Assembly (NCBI GenBank): GCA_035948415.1
Contig: DASZJD010000094.1
Span: 41,875 to 105,874 of the forward strand
Origin: Acidimicrobiia bacterium
GTDB taxonomy: Bacteria > Actinomycetota > Acidimicrobiia > IMCC26256 > PALSA-555
DNA: 64,000 nt
Direction: 5' to 3'
The notes under the pieces are model-generated. The model saw nothing but the letters and a program-made list of their open reading frames with translations, was not told where the DNA came from and ran no database searches. Shown here piece after piece: positions 16,688-25,391 of the stretch. A program made the position numbers and the translations under genes. How positions within the stretch are numbered: position 1 is the stretch's first letter; every line of letters starts with the position of its first letter.

Positions 16688-18067
16688 GTGGGAGACGTCG
16701 ACGTGGTCCAAGCTCTCGAGCCGGTACGGCGTCGCGCTGGCGGCGGGCGTATCCCGCCCCACAATCTGGAGGCCGAGGAGTCGCTCCTCGGCGCCATGCT
16801 GCTGTCGCGGGACGCGATCACAGCCGCCGTCGAGGCGAACGTCGACTCGTCGGACTTCTACAAGCCTGCGCACACCCACGTGTTCGAGGCCGTGCTCTCG
16901 CTGTACGGGCAAGGTGAACCCGTCGACCCTGTGACGGTGGCCGAGGAGCTTCGGCGCGCTGACCTGCTCGAGGCACTCGGTGGGCGCCAGGCCTTGCTGC
17001 GCCTCCAAGCCGCCACGCCGGCCTCTGCGAACGCGACGCACTACGCCAAGATTGTCAACGAGCTCGCGCTTCTGAGACGGCTGATCGGCGTGGCCGGCGA
17101 TATCGCCGAGATGGGCTACGACGACTCGCAGGACGTCGTCGACACGCTCGACCGGGCTGAGTCGCTCGTCTTCGACGTCGCAGAGCGACGCGTCTCCGAA
17201 TCGATGGTCAAGGTCTCGGACGCCCTCCAGGACACCCTGGACCAGCTCGAGGCGCTCTACGACAGCACTGGGGACATCACCGGCGTTCCGACTGGGTACG
17301 ACGGGCTCGACCACCTGCTGCTCGGGCTGCAGCCGTCGAACCTCGTCGTCGTCGCGGCTCGGCCGGGCGCCGGCAAGACCAGCCTCGCGCTCGGCGCGGC
17401 CGGGAACGTCGCGATGGCTTCCCGAAAGCCCGTCCTGTTCTTCTCGATGGAGATGGGCACCCTCGAGCTCACGAAGCGACTCCTCGCCGGGGAAGCTGGC
17501 GTGGACGCTCGCCGTCTCCAGACCGGCAACATCCCGGAAGGCGACTGGACTCGTCTCAGCCACGCCGTCGGCCGCCTCGCGGAGGCGCCGTTGTTCATCG
17601 ACGACAACCCCCACTGCACCGTGATGGAGATGCGAGCCAAGGCCCGGCGCACGAAGGCTCGCCACGGCGAGTTGGGCCTCGTCGTCGTCGACTACCTGCA
17701 GCTCATGACCCCGCTCACGAAGCGAGCCGAGAACCGCCAGGTCGAAGTGGCCGAGATCTCGCGGGGGCTGAAGATCCTGGCCCGCGAGCTGGACTGCCCG
17801 GTGATGGCGCTGTCGCAGCTGAACCGTCAGCTCGAGTATCGGGCCGACAAACGGCCGATGCTCGCCGACCTCCGAGAGTCGGGATCGCTGGAGCAGGACG
17901 CGGACGTCGTCGTCTTCATCTATCGCGACGACATCTACAACCCCGAGTCAGACCAGCGGGGCACGGCCGAAATCATCGTCGCCAAGCACCGCAACGGACC
18001 GACCGGCATGACCCGTCTTGCGTTCGTCGACCGGCTGACGAAGTTCGCGAACATGGCACCGGAGTGA
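16688..18067 (+). CDS. dnaB: Replicative DNA helicase DnaB
   Basis: 459 residues: N-terminal DnaB domain (PPHNLEAEESLLGAMLLS), linker, and RecA-like motor with Walker A ARPGAGKT at about 224-231, Walker B VVVDYLQLM, and the SQLNR and ESGSLEQDADVV motifs. Unwinds DNA at the fork as a hexamer. Unlike several actinobacterial DnaB proteins, it has no intein: the Walker A and DYLQLM regions are uninterrupted. GTG at 16688 follows rplI by 185 bases, completing the usual rpsF-ssb-rpsR-rplI-dnaB order. After the stop, 119 bases to the convergent EamA gene hold nothing recognised. Confidence 0.97.
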   Translation: MGDVDVVQALEPVRRRAGGGRIPPHNLEAEESLLGAMLLSRDAITAAVEANVDSSDFYKPAHTHVFEAVLSLYGQGEPVDPVTVAEELRRADLLEALGGRQALLRLQAATPASANATHYAKIVNELALLRRLIGVAGDIAEMGYDDSQDVVDTLDRAESLVFDVAERRVSESMVKVSDALQDTLDQLEALYDSTGDITGVPTGYDGLDHLLLGLQPSNLVVVAARPGAGKTSLALGAAGNVAMASRKPVLFFSMEMGTLELTKRLLAGEAGVDARRLQTGNIPEGDWTRLSHAVGRLAEAPLFIDDNPHCTVMEMRAKARRTKARHGELGLVVVDYLQLMTPLTKRAENRQVEVAEISRGLKILARELDCPVMALSQLNRQLEYRADKRPMLADLRESGSLEQDADVVVFIYRDDIYNPESDQRGTAEIIVAKHRNGPTGMTRLAFVDRLTKFANMAPE

Positions 18068-18186
18068 GTCGAGGACCTGGTCGACGCTCGAACCACGGTA
18101 CGCGGTCCGGATCGCTGCGTGAGATTCGACCGGCGCCGAGTTGCCGCCCGGACCAGCACTCGCTCCGAGCAGGCAAACCGCTCGGC

Positions 18187-19080
18187 TCAGGCGTTCGACA
18201 TCGCCCTGGGGCTGGATTCGGTCGGAGGGATGTGGGCGGCACGCGATCGAGCCAATGACACCAGCCCGATCAGCATGGCGAGGGCCGCGGCAGCTATCAC
18301 GGCGCGGTCGACGTTGTCGCGTGCGTGCAGATGCTCCCCCAGGATCACGAGTCCGACGATGGTCGCGACGACCGGCTCGGCGACCTCGAGCGCCGGTAGC
18401 GCCGCGGCGAGCGACCCGGCTTGGAAGGCGCTCTGGACCATGACCAGGCCGCTCAGCGACAGCACGGCGAGCCCGTAGAGCTCCCAGTGCCAGAAAACCG
18501 AGACCGGGTCTTGTCCGAGCACGTGGACTACGACCTTCGTGAGGGCCGCGTTGACGCCGAAGGTCATGCCGCCGGCGAGCCCAAAGAGCGTGGCGCGCGC
18601 GGGGCCGTGGACGTGTCGGCGGGTGAGGACGGCGACGGCGACGACCGCCGCGAGGACGAGGGCGGACGGCGCCCAGTCAATGGCGGGCACGTTGAAGTTG
18701 CCCTCGCTCGGGCTCCCGACCGCGAGGAACAGGGCTAGCCCCGCGCAGAGGAGAGCCGCCGCGCCCAGGTCCGAGGAGTGCAAGCGGCGGCCGCTGACGG
18801 CCGCGTCGAGCAGAAGTGAGAACAGCAGACCGCAAGCCAGCAGCGGAGCCACGACCAGGAGGGCCCCGAACGCGAGCGCCCCCGCCTGCGCCCCGTACCC
18901 GCCGACGTCGGCGACGAAGCCGGCGACCCAGATCGGTCGACGGGCCAGCGTCATGATCAGGCCTGGCCTCATCGACTGGTGCGCCGGCGCCTCGGCCGCG
19001 ATGCGCTGCTCGACGACGTTCGAGATCGCAAACAGGAGCGCTGACGTGAGCGCCAGCGCGACGGCGAGCGCCAGGCTCAT
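18187..19080 (-). CDS. EamA/DMT family transporter
   Basis: About 297 residues with ten hydrophobic segments in two EamA repeats of five, typical of the drug/metabolite transporter superfamily. The N-terminus LAVALALTSALLFAISNVVEQR is the first helix. The substrate is unknown. I chose ATG at 19078-19080 because it starts directly at the first helix; the longer open frame to 19263 adds a Gly/Arg-rich, non-conserved stretch overlapping a hairpin region. It is convergent to dnaB and appears to be a single-gene unit. Confidence 0.85.
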   Translation of the reverse strand: MSLALAVALALTSALLFAISNVVEQRIAAEAPAHQSMRPGLIMTLARRPIWVAGFVADVGGYGAQAGALAFGALLVVAPLLACGLLFSLLLDAAVSGRRLHSSDLGAAALLCAGLALFLAVGSPSEGNFNVPAIDWAPSALVLAAVVAVAVLTRRHVHGPARATLFGLAGGMTFGVNAALTKVVVHVLGQDPVSVFWHWELYGLAVLSLSGLVMVQSAFQAGSLAAALPALEVAEPVVATIVGLVILGEHLHARDNVDRAVIAAAALAMLIGLVSLARSRAAHIPPTESSPRAMSNA

Positions 19081-19371
19081 TCGTCCCTCGTATCCCGCAT
19101 GATCCCCCGTCTGTGGTCGCTCGGCGCGCCCTACCCCGTCATGGCTCGGCACGGTATCGAACCCGGGTACGGGCGCGATCCGCCTTCCCCCGCGGAGGCG
19201 GAGCGATCCCGGGGCACCGACGCCATCACCGTGCCCCTTCCCCGCCCTTCCCCTTCCGGGCACGGGGATGAGGGGGCGGCATCACGGCGCGGGGAGCACT
19301 GGTGGGCGTGGACTGCTCGGGCGGGAGCGCCCCAGGGGACGGCGGCCCCCTCAGGTGCCGAGACGACGGCG
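19081..19371. other. 291-base gene-free stretch with hairpins
   Basis: No supported gene. It holds two inverted repeats: TCCGCCT/AGGCGGA (19179-19185 and 19196-19202, 10-base loop) and CCGTGCCC/GGGCACGG (19229-19236 and 19258-19265, 21-base loop). They lie after the tatA-like stop on the minus strand and before the EamA start, so they could be a transcription end, but there is no T-tract. C-rich runs (CCCCTTCCCC) occur between them. Confidence 0.4.
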
Positions 19372-19572
19372 TCAGCGCTCAGGGTCTCCCCCCGGCTCGT
19401 CATCCTCGAGCAGGAGCTGAAACTCCTCGTCAAGGCGGGCCCGCAAGGCTCGGAGCTCGCGGAGGAGGCGTGCCCCGGCTCGCGCCACCTTCGGCAACTC
19501 CGTCGGCCCGAGGACGATGAGCGCTACCAGCAGGACGATGAAGATATGGACCGGCGAGAAGGCGCCGGGCAT
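19372..19572 (-). CDS. TatA/TatB-like twin-arginine translocase component
   Basis: 66 residues: hydrophobic N-terminal helix (VHIFIVLLVALIVLGPTELPKVAR, residues about 8-31), containing the glycine-proline hinge LGPTELPK characteristic of TatA/B, then an amphipathic Arg/Leu helix and an acidic tail. The GP hinge is more TatB-like, the length more TatA-like. It would act with TatC in exporting folded proteins; TatC is not in the window. The gene is 21 bases after a second TatA-like gene on the same strand, so the two form a small operon. Confidence 0.82.
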   Translation of the reverse strand: MPGAFSPVHIFIVLLVALIVLGPTELPKVARAGARLLRELRALRARLDEEFQLLLEDDEPGGDPER

Positions 19573-19593
19573 CGGTGTTCCCTGTCCCGGGGG

Positions 19594-19779
19594 TCAGCCG
19601 TCTTTGTCCTTCGGCTGGGTCTCCTCGGGGTCTTCATGCAAGCCGCGGCGGAGCTCACGGCTGGCCTGACCCACGGACCGCGCCAGCTTCGGGAGCTGCG
19701 AACTGCCAAAGAGCAGCGCGATGAGGCCGATCACCAGGAGCGCCTCCCAGCCGATGATCTCACCAAGAATCGGAACCAT
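19594..19779 (-). CDS. tatA: TatA-like twin-arginine translocase component
   Basis: 61 residues: membrane helix WEALLVIGLIALLFGSSQLP (about 10-29) with the FGSSQLPKLARSVG hinge and amphipathic helix that is the TatA hallmark, then a charged tail. TatA forms the pore-like oligomer in twin-arginine export. ATG at 19777-19779 has a good AAGGAGG site. The longer frame to 19956 has no conserved sequence. First gene of the two-gene TatA-like unit; the 311 bases upstream to 20091 hold the likely promoter but no other gene that I can support. Confidence 0.88.
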   Translation of the reverse strand: MVPILGEIIGWEALLVIGLIALLFGSSQLPKLARSVGQASRELRRGLHEDPEETQPKDKDG

Positions 19780-20090
19780 GGGGTCCTCCTTACAGACCCG
19801 TCCTCGGGCGGGGCCTCGAGCCCGTTGAGCGTGCACCCACGGTACGCCACCCGGGGCCCGCGGCCGCCACCGCGGATGAAGGAGGGCGATGACCGGCGGG
19901 CGAACCTGGGCTCCGCCGGAGGCGGGCCGGCCGTCGTTGGCCGGCTCCGACGGCAAGTCCTCCGGCCGCCCGAACCCCGCGCCGGCCGCCTCGCGGTCCG
20001 ACGCCGACAGTCGGCGACGACCAGGCCCGGGTCCGCGATCGGGCGCTGACGCGAACTTACGCTGACAACAACCTGTCGAAAGGGGGCCTC

Positions 20091-20273
20091 ATGGTTCTGG
20101 CCATCGAACCCATGGGCAACACCGCGCAGTTCATCTTCTACACGATCGGCATCCTGGTGCTGCTCTCGGCGGCGGTTGGGGTCAAGTTCGTGGGCGAGCG
20201 CGCCGCTCACATCGGGCTCGGCCTCGCGATCATCTTCTTCGTCCCCTGGTGGGGGCTGCTCGCCAACCTGTGA
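20091..20273 (+). CDS. Small two-TM membrane protein, unknown
   Basis: 60 residues, two hydrophobic segments (about 13-30 and 41-58, ending FFVPWWGLLANL) with a charged loop GVKFVGERAA between them. The ATG at 20091 has an AAAGGGGG ribosome site at good distance, and codon use is like the neighbours, so I regard it as real. I do not recognise a family. It stands alone between the divergent tatA unit and the convergent nucS gene. The pattern of a short N-terminal Gly/Pro stretch before the helix gives no hint of function. Confidence 0.6.
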   Translation: MVLAIEPMGNTAQFIFYTIGILVLLSAAVGVKFVGERAAHIGLGLAIIFFVPWWGLLANL

Positions 20274-20307
20274 TCCGCCCGAGCGGTCCACCGAGCACAC
20301 CGTCGGC

Positions 20308-20967
20308 CTAGAACAGACGGAGCTCCGGCGGGGTGTCGCCCCGAAGCTCGGCGAGGTCCACCTCGAGACATTCGACGCCGCGGCTCTCAGCGAAGACGCG
20401 CGCCTGGGGCTTGATGCGAGTCGCCACGAGGATCGCTCTGATCGGGGCCAACGAGCCGTCGCGGTCGAGGCGCTCTCGGTAGCGGACGAGCTGCTCGACG
20501 CTCGCGATCTCGCCAATCCGCTTGATCTCGACCGCTACGGCACGGCCGGCGCCGTCTCGGCACAGCAAGTCGACGGGACCGAGGTCCGTCGGATACTCCC
20601 GGCGAACCAGCCGAAGGTCGTCGCGAAGCGCGTGGACGCGTGCTGCGATCAGCGTCTGGAGCTCGGCCTCGACACCGTCCTTGGCGAGGCCCGGATCCTC
20701 GCCGAGGTCGAACGAATCATCGAACAGGATGCGGTGGAGCTCCACGACGAGGCGTTCGCCGTGCTCGTTCGACGCGGTGATCACACCGTCTGCCTCGACG
20801 ATCGAGCACGGCGGGTTCATCCAGTTGAGGGGCTTGTACGCCCTCGCGTCGGCGTGGACCGCGATGGACCCGTCCGCCTTCATAACGACGAGACGGAGTG
20901 CCGGGGGGAGACGGGCGCCGAGTCGACCCGCGTAGTCGACCGAGCAGCGGGCCACCAGGACGCGCAC
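20308..20967 (-). CDS. nucS: Endonuclease NucS (mismatch repair)
   Basis: About 219 residues. Cuts mismatched DNA on both strands, with the sliding clamp, and replaces MutSL mismatch repair in most actinobacteria. The N-terminal part VLVARCSVDYAGRLGARLP and KADGSIAVHADARAYKPLNWMNPPC is strongly conserved, and the C-terminal nuclease domain shows GPVDLLCRD followed by VAVEIKR, the RecB-like D...ExK active site. The GTG at 20965-20967 gives the N-terminus expected from mycobacterial NucS; the open frame continues 12 codons upstream without conserved sequence. Convergent with a small membrane gene and divergent from the DUF2269-like gene at 21045. Confidence 0.95.
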   Translation of the reverse strand: MRVLVARCSVDYAGRLGARLPPALRLVVMKADGSIAVHADARAYKPLNWMNPPCSIVEADGVITASNEHGERLVVELHRILFDDSFDLGEDPGLAKDGVEAELQTLIAARVHALRDDLRLVRREYPTDLGPVDLLCRDGAGRAVAVEIKRIGEIASVEQLVRYRERLDRDGSLAPIRAILVATRIKPQARVFAESRGVECLEVDLAELRGDTPPELRLF

Positions 20968-21044
20968 GACTCCGTTGGTACCACGCTCGGCCAGACCCGG
21001 CACCTACGATGCAGCCGCCGCACGGTGCGCCGGAAGAGAACAGC

Positions 21045-21563
21045 ATGCTGGCCTCGTACAACAGCGACGCCTACAACATCGTCAAGGTGCTGCACATCCT
21101 GTGCGCGATCATCGGGTTCGGTGGCGTGACGCTCAACGGCGTCTACGGGGCCCAGATCCGAGCTCGGGGGGGTCGCGAGGCCGCGGCGATCGGGCAGGCC
21201 GTGTACCGCGTCAGCGTCGTCGCCGAGTACTTCATCTACGCGGTGTTCCTGCTCGGGCTTGCGCTCGTCGGTCTCGGGAGCAACCTCTTCGACTTCGGCC
21301 AGACGTGGATCTGGCTGTCCATCGTCCTGTTCGTGGCCGCGCTCGGCGTGTCGCACGGTGCCCTCCGGCCGCGGGTCCGCAGGATGAACGTCCTCATGGA
21401 GGAACTGGCAGCGGTGCCGGCCACAACGGGCGGCCCGCCTCCGCAAGCGGCCGAGCTCGAACGGCTGGGCAAGCAGGTCGCGGCACTCGAGGCAATTCTT
21501 GACGTCACGCTCGTGGTCATCTTGGTGTTCATGGTCTTCAAGCCGGGTGGCAATCGGATCTAG
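21045..21563 (+). CDS. DUF2269-like integral membrane protein
   Basis: About 172 residues with four membrane segments (about 10-28, 52-72, 80-100 and 148-168) and a soluble Ala/Pro-rich loop near residue 120-145. The N-terminal KVLHILCAIIGFGG helix with its histidine resembles DUF2269 and related small membrane proteins. Function unknown. The ATG at 21045 has a GGAAGAG site. The open frame extends upstream to 20898, inside nucS, without conserved features. It is followed 45 bases later by another small membrane protein gene, probably in one transcript. Confidence 0.75.
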   Translation: MLASYNSDAYNIVKVLHILCAIIGFGGVTLNGVYGAQIRARGGREAAAIGQAVYRVSVVAEYFIYAVFLLGLALVGLGSNLFDFGQTWIWLSIVLFVAALGVSHGALRPRVRRMNVLMEELAAVPATTGGPPPQAAELERLGKQVAALEAILDVTLVVILVFMVFKPGGNRI

Positions 21564-21608
21564 CCCGGTCGATGCTTCGAAGGCGAACACGGGCGCTACC
21601 GTGCGCCC

Positions 21609-21884
21609 GTGGACTTCTACGGCGAGGTCCTGCTGGAGCTCACGACTGCGCTCGGCGCGGCGCTGTTTGTCGCCAACGCACTGGCCTTGATTCGCCGCCG
21701 GGCCGACGCTCGACGCGCCGCGCGTGAGTCCGTGTCACGAGGCCGGCCCGGGTCCCCTGTGCGCAAGCAGGTGCGGGTGGCCACCACCGGCAATCTCGCC
21801 CAGGCTCCTGTGCTCCGGTCCGTGAGCTTCATGCTGCTTGGCCTGGTCGTGGCTGTGTGGGGCCTTGCGACCCTCACTTCGTGA
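21609..21884 (+). CDS. Small two-TM membrane protein, unknown
   Basis: 91 residues: first membrane helix about 9-27 (LELTTALGAALFVANALALI), an arginine-rich cytoplasmic loop (RRRADARRAARESVSRGRPG), and a second helix about 69-90. The GTG at 21609-21611 is the only sensible start. It follows the DUF2269-like gene by 45 bases. Family not recognised. After it, 276 bases up to 22161 contain only short open frames with no conserved features; a GATATACC sequence near 22094 is the only AT-rich patch and might belong to a promoter of the glycine-repeat gene. Confidence 0.6.
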   Translation: MDFYGEVLLELTTALGAALFVANALALIRRRADARRAARESVSRGRPGSPVRKQVRVATTGNLAQAPVLRSVSFMLLGLVVAVWGLATLTS

Positions 21885-22160
21885 GCCCACGAGGGCGGAA
21901 CCGCTTCACGGATGGCAGCGCAGGGCGCGAGCTCCGAGCGGTGGGTGCGCCGGACGGCCTGGATGACGATGCCCTCGCGATGCTCGCGACTCGCGTCAGC
22001 CTCGGCGAGGCCCGTTCGAAGCCTCCGACGACGGGGCCACCTCACCGGCAGCGGAGCGCGCGGGCGGTCCCACCGTCGGTGCTGGCCTGTTGGTGATATA
22101 CCCGAGCGGCCACACCGTTGATTCCAGCGGTAGGCAACGGGAGGACAGCCGGGGCTGGGC

Positions 22161-22832
22161 ATGGACGACCCGAAGCGCAACCAGGGTCGGATCTATCCGT
22201 CAGGCGATTCGACCACCAAGAGCGCCAATGCCGCCTCGCGTCGGCGTTCCCGACTCGACGGACTCGATCCGTTGGGGCTGACCGCGGCGATCGTGATTGG
22301 CGCATTGGTCGTCGCAGGAGCGTTCCTGATCGTCGTCGGACCTGGGGACGTCGGCCTGCAGCCCTACGCCGATAGCAGCCCCGCCACTCAGCAACCGAAG
22401 CTCGAGCGGACGAACCGGGGGACGGGATCGACGGCGCGGTCGTCTTCCATTGCCCTAACAGCGATCACAACGTCCGGTCGCGGTGCGGCCGCCGGTTCGC
22501 CGTCCAGTAGTGCCGCCCCCGGCTTGCCCGGCACCGCTGCCAGTGTGAACTCATCCCCATCCGGTGCGGCCCTGAGTCCGCCGTTGAGCGGCCCGGGTTC
22601 CCCGACCGGTGGTGGTGGGTCGGGTTCCCCGGTTGGTGGTGGTGGGTCGGGTTCCCCGGTTGGTGGTGGTGGGTCGGGTTCCCCGGTTGGTGGTGGTGGG
22701 TCGGGTTCGCCGGTTGGTGGTGGTGGGTCGGGTTCGCCGGTTGGTGGTGGTGGCCCAGGGTTGCCGATCGCCCCCCCGCCGCTCACCCTCCCACCGCTCA
22801 CCCTCCCGCCTCTGGGCCTGCCGATTTTCTAA
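22161..22832 (+). CDS. Single-TM protein with glycine/proline repeats
   Basis: 223 residues. A charged cytoplasmic N-terminus (about 1-38), one membrane helix (about 39-60, LTAAIVIGALVVAGAFLIVVG), then a Ser/Thr/Ala-rich stretch, six copies of a nine-residue unit GSPVGGGGS (first copy has T for V) and a Pro/Leu-rich end with repeats of LTLPP. Likely a surface or wall-spanning protein with a flexible stalk, but no function can be assigned. The reverse strand is also open here as a proline-rich frame, which I regard as a consequence of the repeat. Homology searching would be confounded by low complexity. Confidence 0.65.
   Translation: MDDPKRNQGRIYPSGDSTTKSANAASRRRSRLDGLDPLGLTAAIVIGALVVAGAFLIVVGPGDVGLQPYADSSPATQQPKLERTNRGTGSTARSSSIALTAITTSGRGAAAGSPSSSAAPGLPGTAASVNSSPSGAALSPPLSGPGSPTGGGGSGSPVGGGGSGSPVGGGGSGSPVGGGGSGSPVGGGGSGSPVGGGGPGLPIAPPPLTLPPLTLPPLGLPIF
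22596..22757 (+). repeat. 27-base tandem repeat, six units
   Basis: Six in-frame units of 27 bases, each encoding GSPVGGGGS (unit 1 has ACC in place of GTT). Units are nearly identical at DNA level apart from C/G changes at the third position of the proline codon. It ends where the unit changes to a terminal GGP. Being a multiple of three, copy-number changes keep the frame. Not CRISPR: there are no spacers. Confidence 0.92.
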
Positions 22833-22900
22833 GTGCCCGGGCCAATGAGCCGGTTGTTGAGATGGCCGTCCCCGCGAGTGCTGCGATTTGCGCGACCCGC

Positions 22901-22960
22901 GCAACGCGCGAGAGTTGGGCCGCGGTCAACTTTCGAGGAGCCTCCCGTCGCGCGCGTTGC
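22901..22960. repeat. Inverted repeat, 10-base arms
   Basis: Perfect arms GCAACGCGCG (22901-22910) and CGCGCGTTGC (22951-22960) with a 40-base gap, in the 169-base stretch between the glycine-repeat gene and tRNA-Gly. It could be a terminator for convergent transcripts or an operator, but the GC-only arms and long loop make either uncertain. Confidence 0.35.
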
Positions 22961-23001
22961 AACTCCGCCCGGCGATGTAACGGAGTCTTGCAGCGGCTAT
23001 G

Positions 23002-23072
23002 AGCGGGTGACGGGGATCGAACCCGCGTTCTCAGCTTGGGAAGCTGATGTTCTGCCGCTGAACTACACCCGC
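23002..23072 (-). tRNA. tRNA-Gly (anticodon CCC)
   Basis: 71 bases on the minus strand. Acceptor GCGGGTG pairs with CACCCGC at the 3' end, discriminator T. The anticodon stem-loop TCAGC-TTCCCAA-GCTGA gives CCC, and the T-loop has GGTTCGATCCC. CCA is not encoded (the next bases are CAT). Lies 34 bases from the end of the Fe-S oxidoreductase gene on the same strand. Confidence 0.95.
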
Positions 23073-23106
23073 GCGGGCGGCTGACGTTATCGGATCGATT
23101 GGCTGC

Positions 23107-25323
23107 CTACGGGCCGGATGAGAACTCCGGGTCCGTCGGATGCGGCCTCGCGTCGGCAGCCTCGAGTCCGTCAAGGAGCACCTCTGCGATGTCCTGGACC
23201 TTGACGTCGTCGTCACGCTGCGCGTCCTTCACCCCGTCGTCAAGCATGACGTAGCAGAAGGGACAGGCCACCGCGATTCGCGTCGCGCCGGTCGCGAGGG
23301 CCTCTTGGGTCCGCTCAGTGTTGACCTTCTTGCCGACGCGTTCCTCCATCCACATGCGAGCGCCACCAGCGCCGCAGCACAATCCTCGGGTGCCGTTGCG
23401 CGGCATCTCGACCACGTCGATGCCCCGCAACGATCCCACAACCTTGCGCGGGGCGAGGTAGACGTCGTTGTGCCGTCCGAGATAACACGAGTCGTGGTAG
23501 GTAACACGCTCGTCGAGCGATGCCCCATCGAGGGACAGCCGCCCGTCCTCGATGAGGTCCATAAGCAGTTGCGAATGGTGGACGACCTCATAGTCTCCGC
23601 CGAGCTGCGGGTACTCGTTCTTCAGCGTGTTGAAGCAATGCGGACACTGTGCGATGACTTTGCGCACCCCGAGACCGTTGAGCGTCTCGACGTTCTGCAT
23701 GGCGAGCATCTGGAAGATGTACTCGTTTCCGGACCGCCGGGCCGGGTCGCCGGTGCAGAGCTCGCTGGGACCGAGAATCGCGAAGTCGATGCCCGCTCGC
23801 TGGAGGAGCTTGGCGATCGCGCGGCTCGCGCGACGGTTCCGGTCGTCGAAGCTGCCCGAGCATCCCACCCAGTAGAGGTACTCATGGTCGAATGGCCCCG
23901 ACGCGTCGATGATCGGCACGCTGTCGAGCTCGGCGGCCCACTCGGCCCGCTCCGCCTGGTTCAACCCGTACACGTTCGACGAGTTCTCCATCGACCGATA
24001 CGTGTTCCCGAGCTCGGGCGGGAAGTTGCTCTCCATCAGGGAGAGGTAGCGGCGCATGTCGAGGATCTTGTCGAGGATCTCGATGTCGACAGGGCAGATC
24101 TCGTCGCAAGCCCTGCAACTCGTGCAGGCCCACAGTTCCTCGGCCGTGATCCGGTCGAACAGGGAATCGGCGGCGACCGTGATGTCCCGATCCACGCCGA
24201 CGGGCGGAGAGACCACCGGGTCGCCGCTGGCGGCCATCACCTCGCCAACCTTCAGCACGATCTCGCGGGGGTCCAACGGCTTGCCGGTGGCGTGGGCAGG
24301 GCACACCGAGGTGCACCGGCCGCAGATCGTGCATGCATCGGTGTCGAAGAGCTGCTTCCACGTGAAGTCCTCGACCGTGGAGGCGCCGAAGCTCTCGAGT
24401 TCGGTCTCCATGAGGTTCGGGAGCGGCCTCATCGCGCCCTTCGGACGCTCGTGATCTCCCAGGTACATGTTCATCGGGGAGGTGATCATGTGGCGGAGCT
24501 TCGTCGTCGGAAGGATCACGAGGAACGCGACGAACGCGCTGAAGTGGACGACCCAGAGGGTGCGGTGTACGTCCGTGAGCGTCCCGTGCGACCATCCCGA
24601 CCACAGCGCCGACAGACCCCAGCCGACATACGACCACTCTTCGAAATGGGGCCGGTTCTCCAGCGCGATCCTGAGGCCCTCGACGAGGAAGCCGGTGATG
24701 CCGATCACCAGGAGGACCGCCAGGATGACGGCGTCCTCAGGCTTCGTCTTGATGCGGATGCGGTACGGGCGCTGCACGTAGCGACGCGCGATCGCCCAGA
24801 GCAGGCCGACCACGAAGACGATGCCGAACGTGTTCGCCGTTGCCTTGTAGGCCTGGTACACGGAGCCGTGCAGGAACTTGAGGGACGGCGGCAGCTGGTG
24901 GTCGATCTCGAGGATGACGGTGGCGGCGAACAGCACCAAGAAGCCGAAGTAGATGCATGAGTGCATGAGCCCCGCTGCAGGGTCGCGGAGGAGCGTCCTC
25001 ATCCATACGCCGGCGCGGAAGTCGCGGAGTCGGCGATGGGCATTGGCTCTGGTGGTGCGCCGATCGTCGGGGCCGCCGCGCAGGTAGTTGCGGACTCGCA
25101 TCGAGACCAGCCAGGCGCACACGAAGAGCATTGCGGCGACCGTCGCGTAGAAGAGCCAGTAGATCGGGTCCGGCACGTCGATGAAGACGGTGCGCGAGAC
25201 CCTGGACGTGTCGCTCCACTCGGTGACCCGCGGGACGACCCCCGACGCGAGCGCGCCGCCGGCGGCCAGCAGGCCGAGAAGGAGGACAACCTGGGTCGCG
25301 GTGAGCGGGATGCGGCGCCGCAC
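23107..25323 (-). CDS. EtfD-like membrane Fe-S oxidoreductase (heterodisulfide reductase-related)
   Basis: 738 residues. The N-terminal ~300 residues hold six hydrophobic segments with histidines that resemble a cytochrome b (NarI-like) membrane part. A ferredoxin domain follows (CTICGRCTSVCP and CTSCRACDEICP, two 4Fe-4S sites), then two cysteine-rich CCG-type domains (CPHCFNT, CCGAGGARM and CPFCYVML). This fused layout fits the actinobacterial EtfD/Rv0338c group, proposed to move electrons from electron-transfer flavoprotein to the quinone pool in fatty acid oxidation. I recall that from the literature; the role here is inferred. It stands alone on the minus strand after tRNA-Gly. Start is GTG at 25321-25323. 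Confidence 0.88.
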   Translation of the reverse strand: MRRRIPLTATQVVLLLGLLAAGGALASGVVPRVTEWSDTSRVSRTVFIDVPDPIYWLFYATVAAMLFVCAWLVSMRVRNYLRGGPDDRRTTRANAHRRLRDFRAGVWMRTLLRDPAAGLMHSCIYFGFLVLFAATVILEIDHQLPPSLKFLHGSVYQAYKATANTFGIVFVVGLLWAIARRYVQRPYRIRIKTKPEDAVILAVLLVIGITGFLVEGLRIALENRPHFEEWSYVGWGLSALWSGWSHGTLTDVHRTLWVVHFSAFVAFLVILPTTKLRHMITSPMNMYLGDHERPKGAMRPLPNLMETELESFGASTVEDFTWKQLFDTDACTICGRCTSVCPAHATGKPLDPREIVLKVGEVMAASGDPVVSPPVGVDRDITVAADSLFDRITAEELWACTSCRACDEICPVDIEILDKILDMRRYLSLMESNFPPELGNTYRSMENSSNVYGLNQAERAEWAAELDSVPIIDASGPFDHEYLYWVGCSGSFDDRNRRASRAIAKLLQRAGIDFAILGPSELCTGDPARRSGNEYIFQMLAMQNVETLNGLGVRKVIAQCPHCFNTLKNEYPQLGGDYEVVHHSQLLMDLIEDGRLSLDGASLDERVTYHDSCYLGRHNDVYLAPRKVVGSLRGIDVVEMPRNGTRGLCCGAGGARMWMEERVGKKVNTERTQEALATGATRIAVACPFCYVMLDDGVKDAQRDDDVKVQDIAEVLLDGLEAADARPHPTDPEFSSGP

Positions 25324-25391
25324 GGCCAGAACCTAGCGCCGGCCTCGCGAAACGGGCTGTCTGTGGCAGCTCGCGGCGCGGGCCGCCACCC

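Noticed and set aside
16688..18067. Intein in DnaB
   Set aside because: Both usual insertion sites are uninterrupted and the protein has normal length.
19150..19175. tRNA T-arm-like sequence (TATCGAACCCGGG)
   Set aside because: The flanking stem does not pair and no acceptor or anticodon arm is present.
21885..22160. Short open frames between the two membrane genes
   Set aside because: No conserved features, no ribosome site and Arg/Ser-rich composition.
22596..22757. Possible CRISPR array
   Set aside because: Repeats are directly abutting with no spacers and are in frame with a coding gene.
22388..22801. Minus-strand proline-rich open frame over the glycine repeat
   Set aside because: It is the complement of the 27-base repeat; the plus strand has a membrane helix and a sensible start, the minus frame has none.
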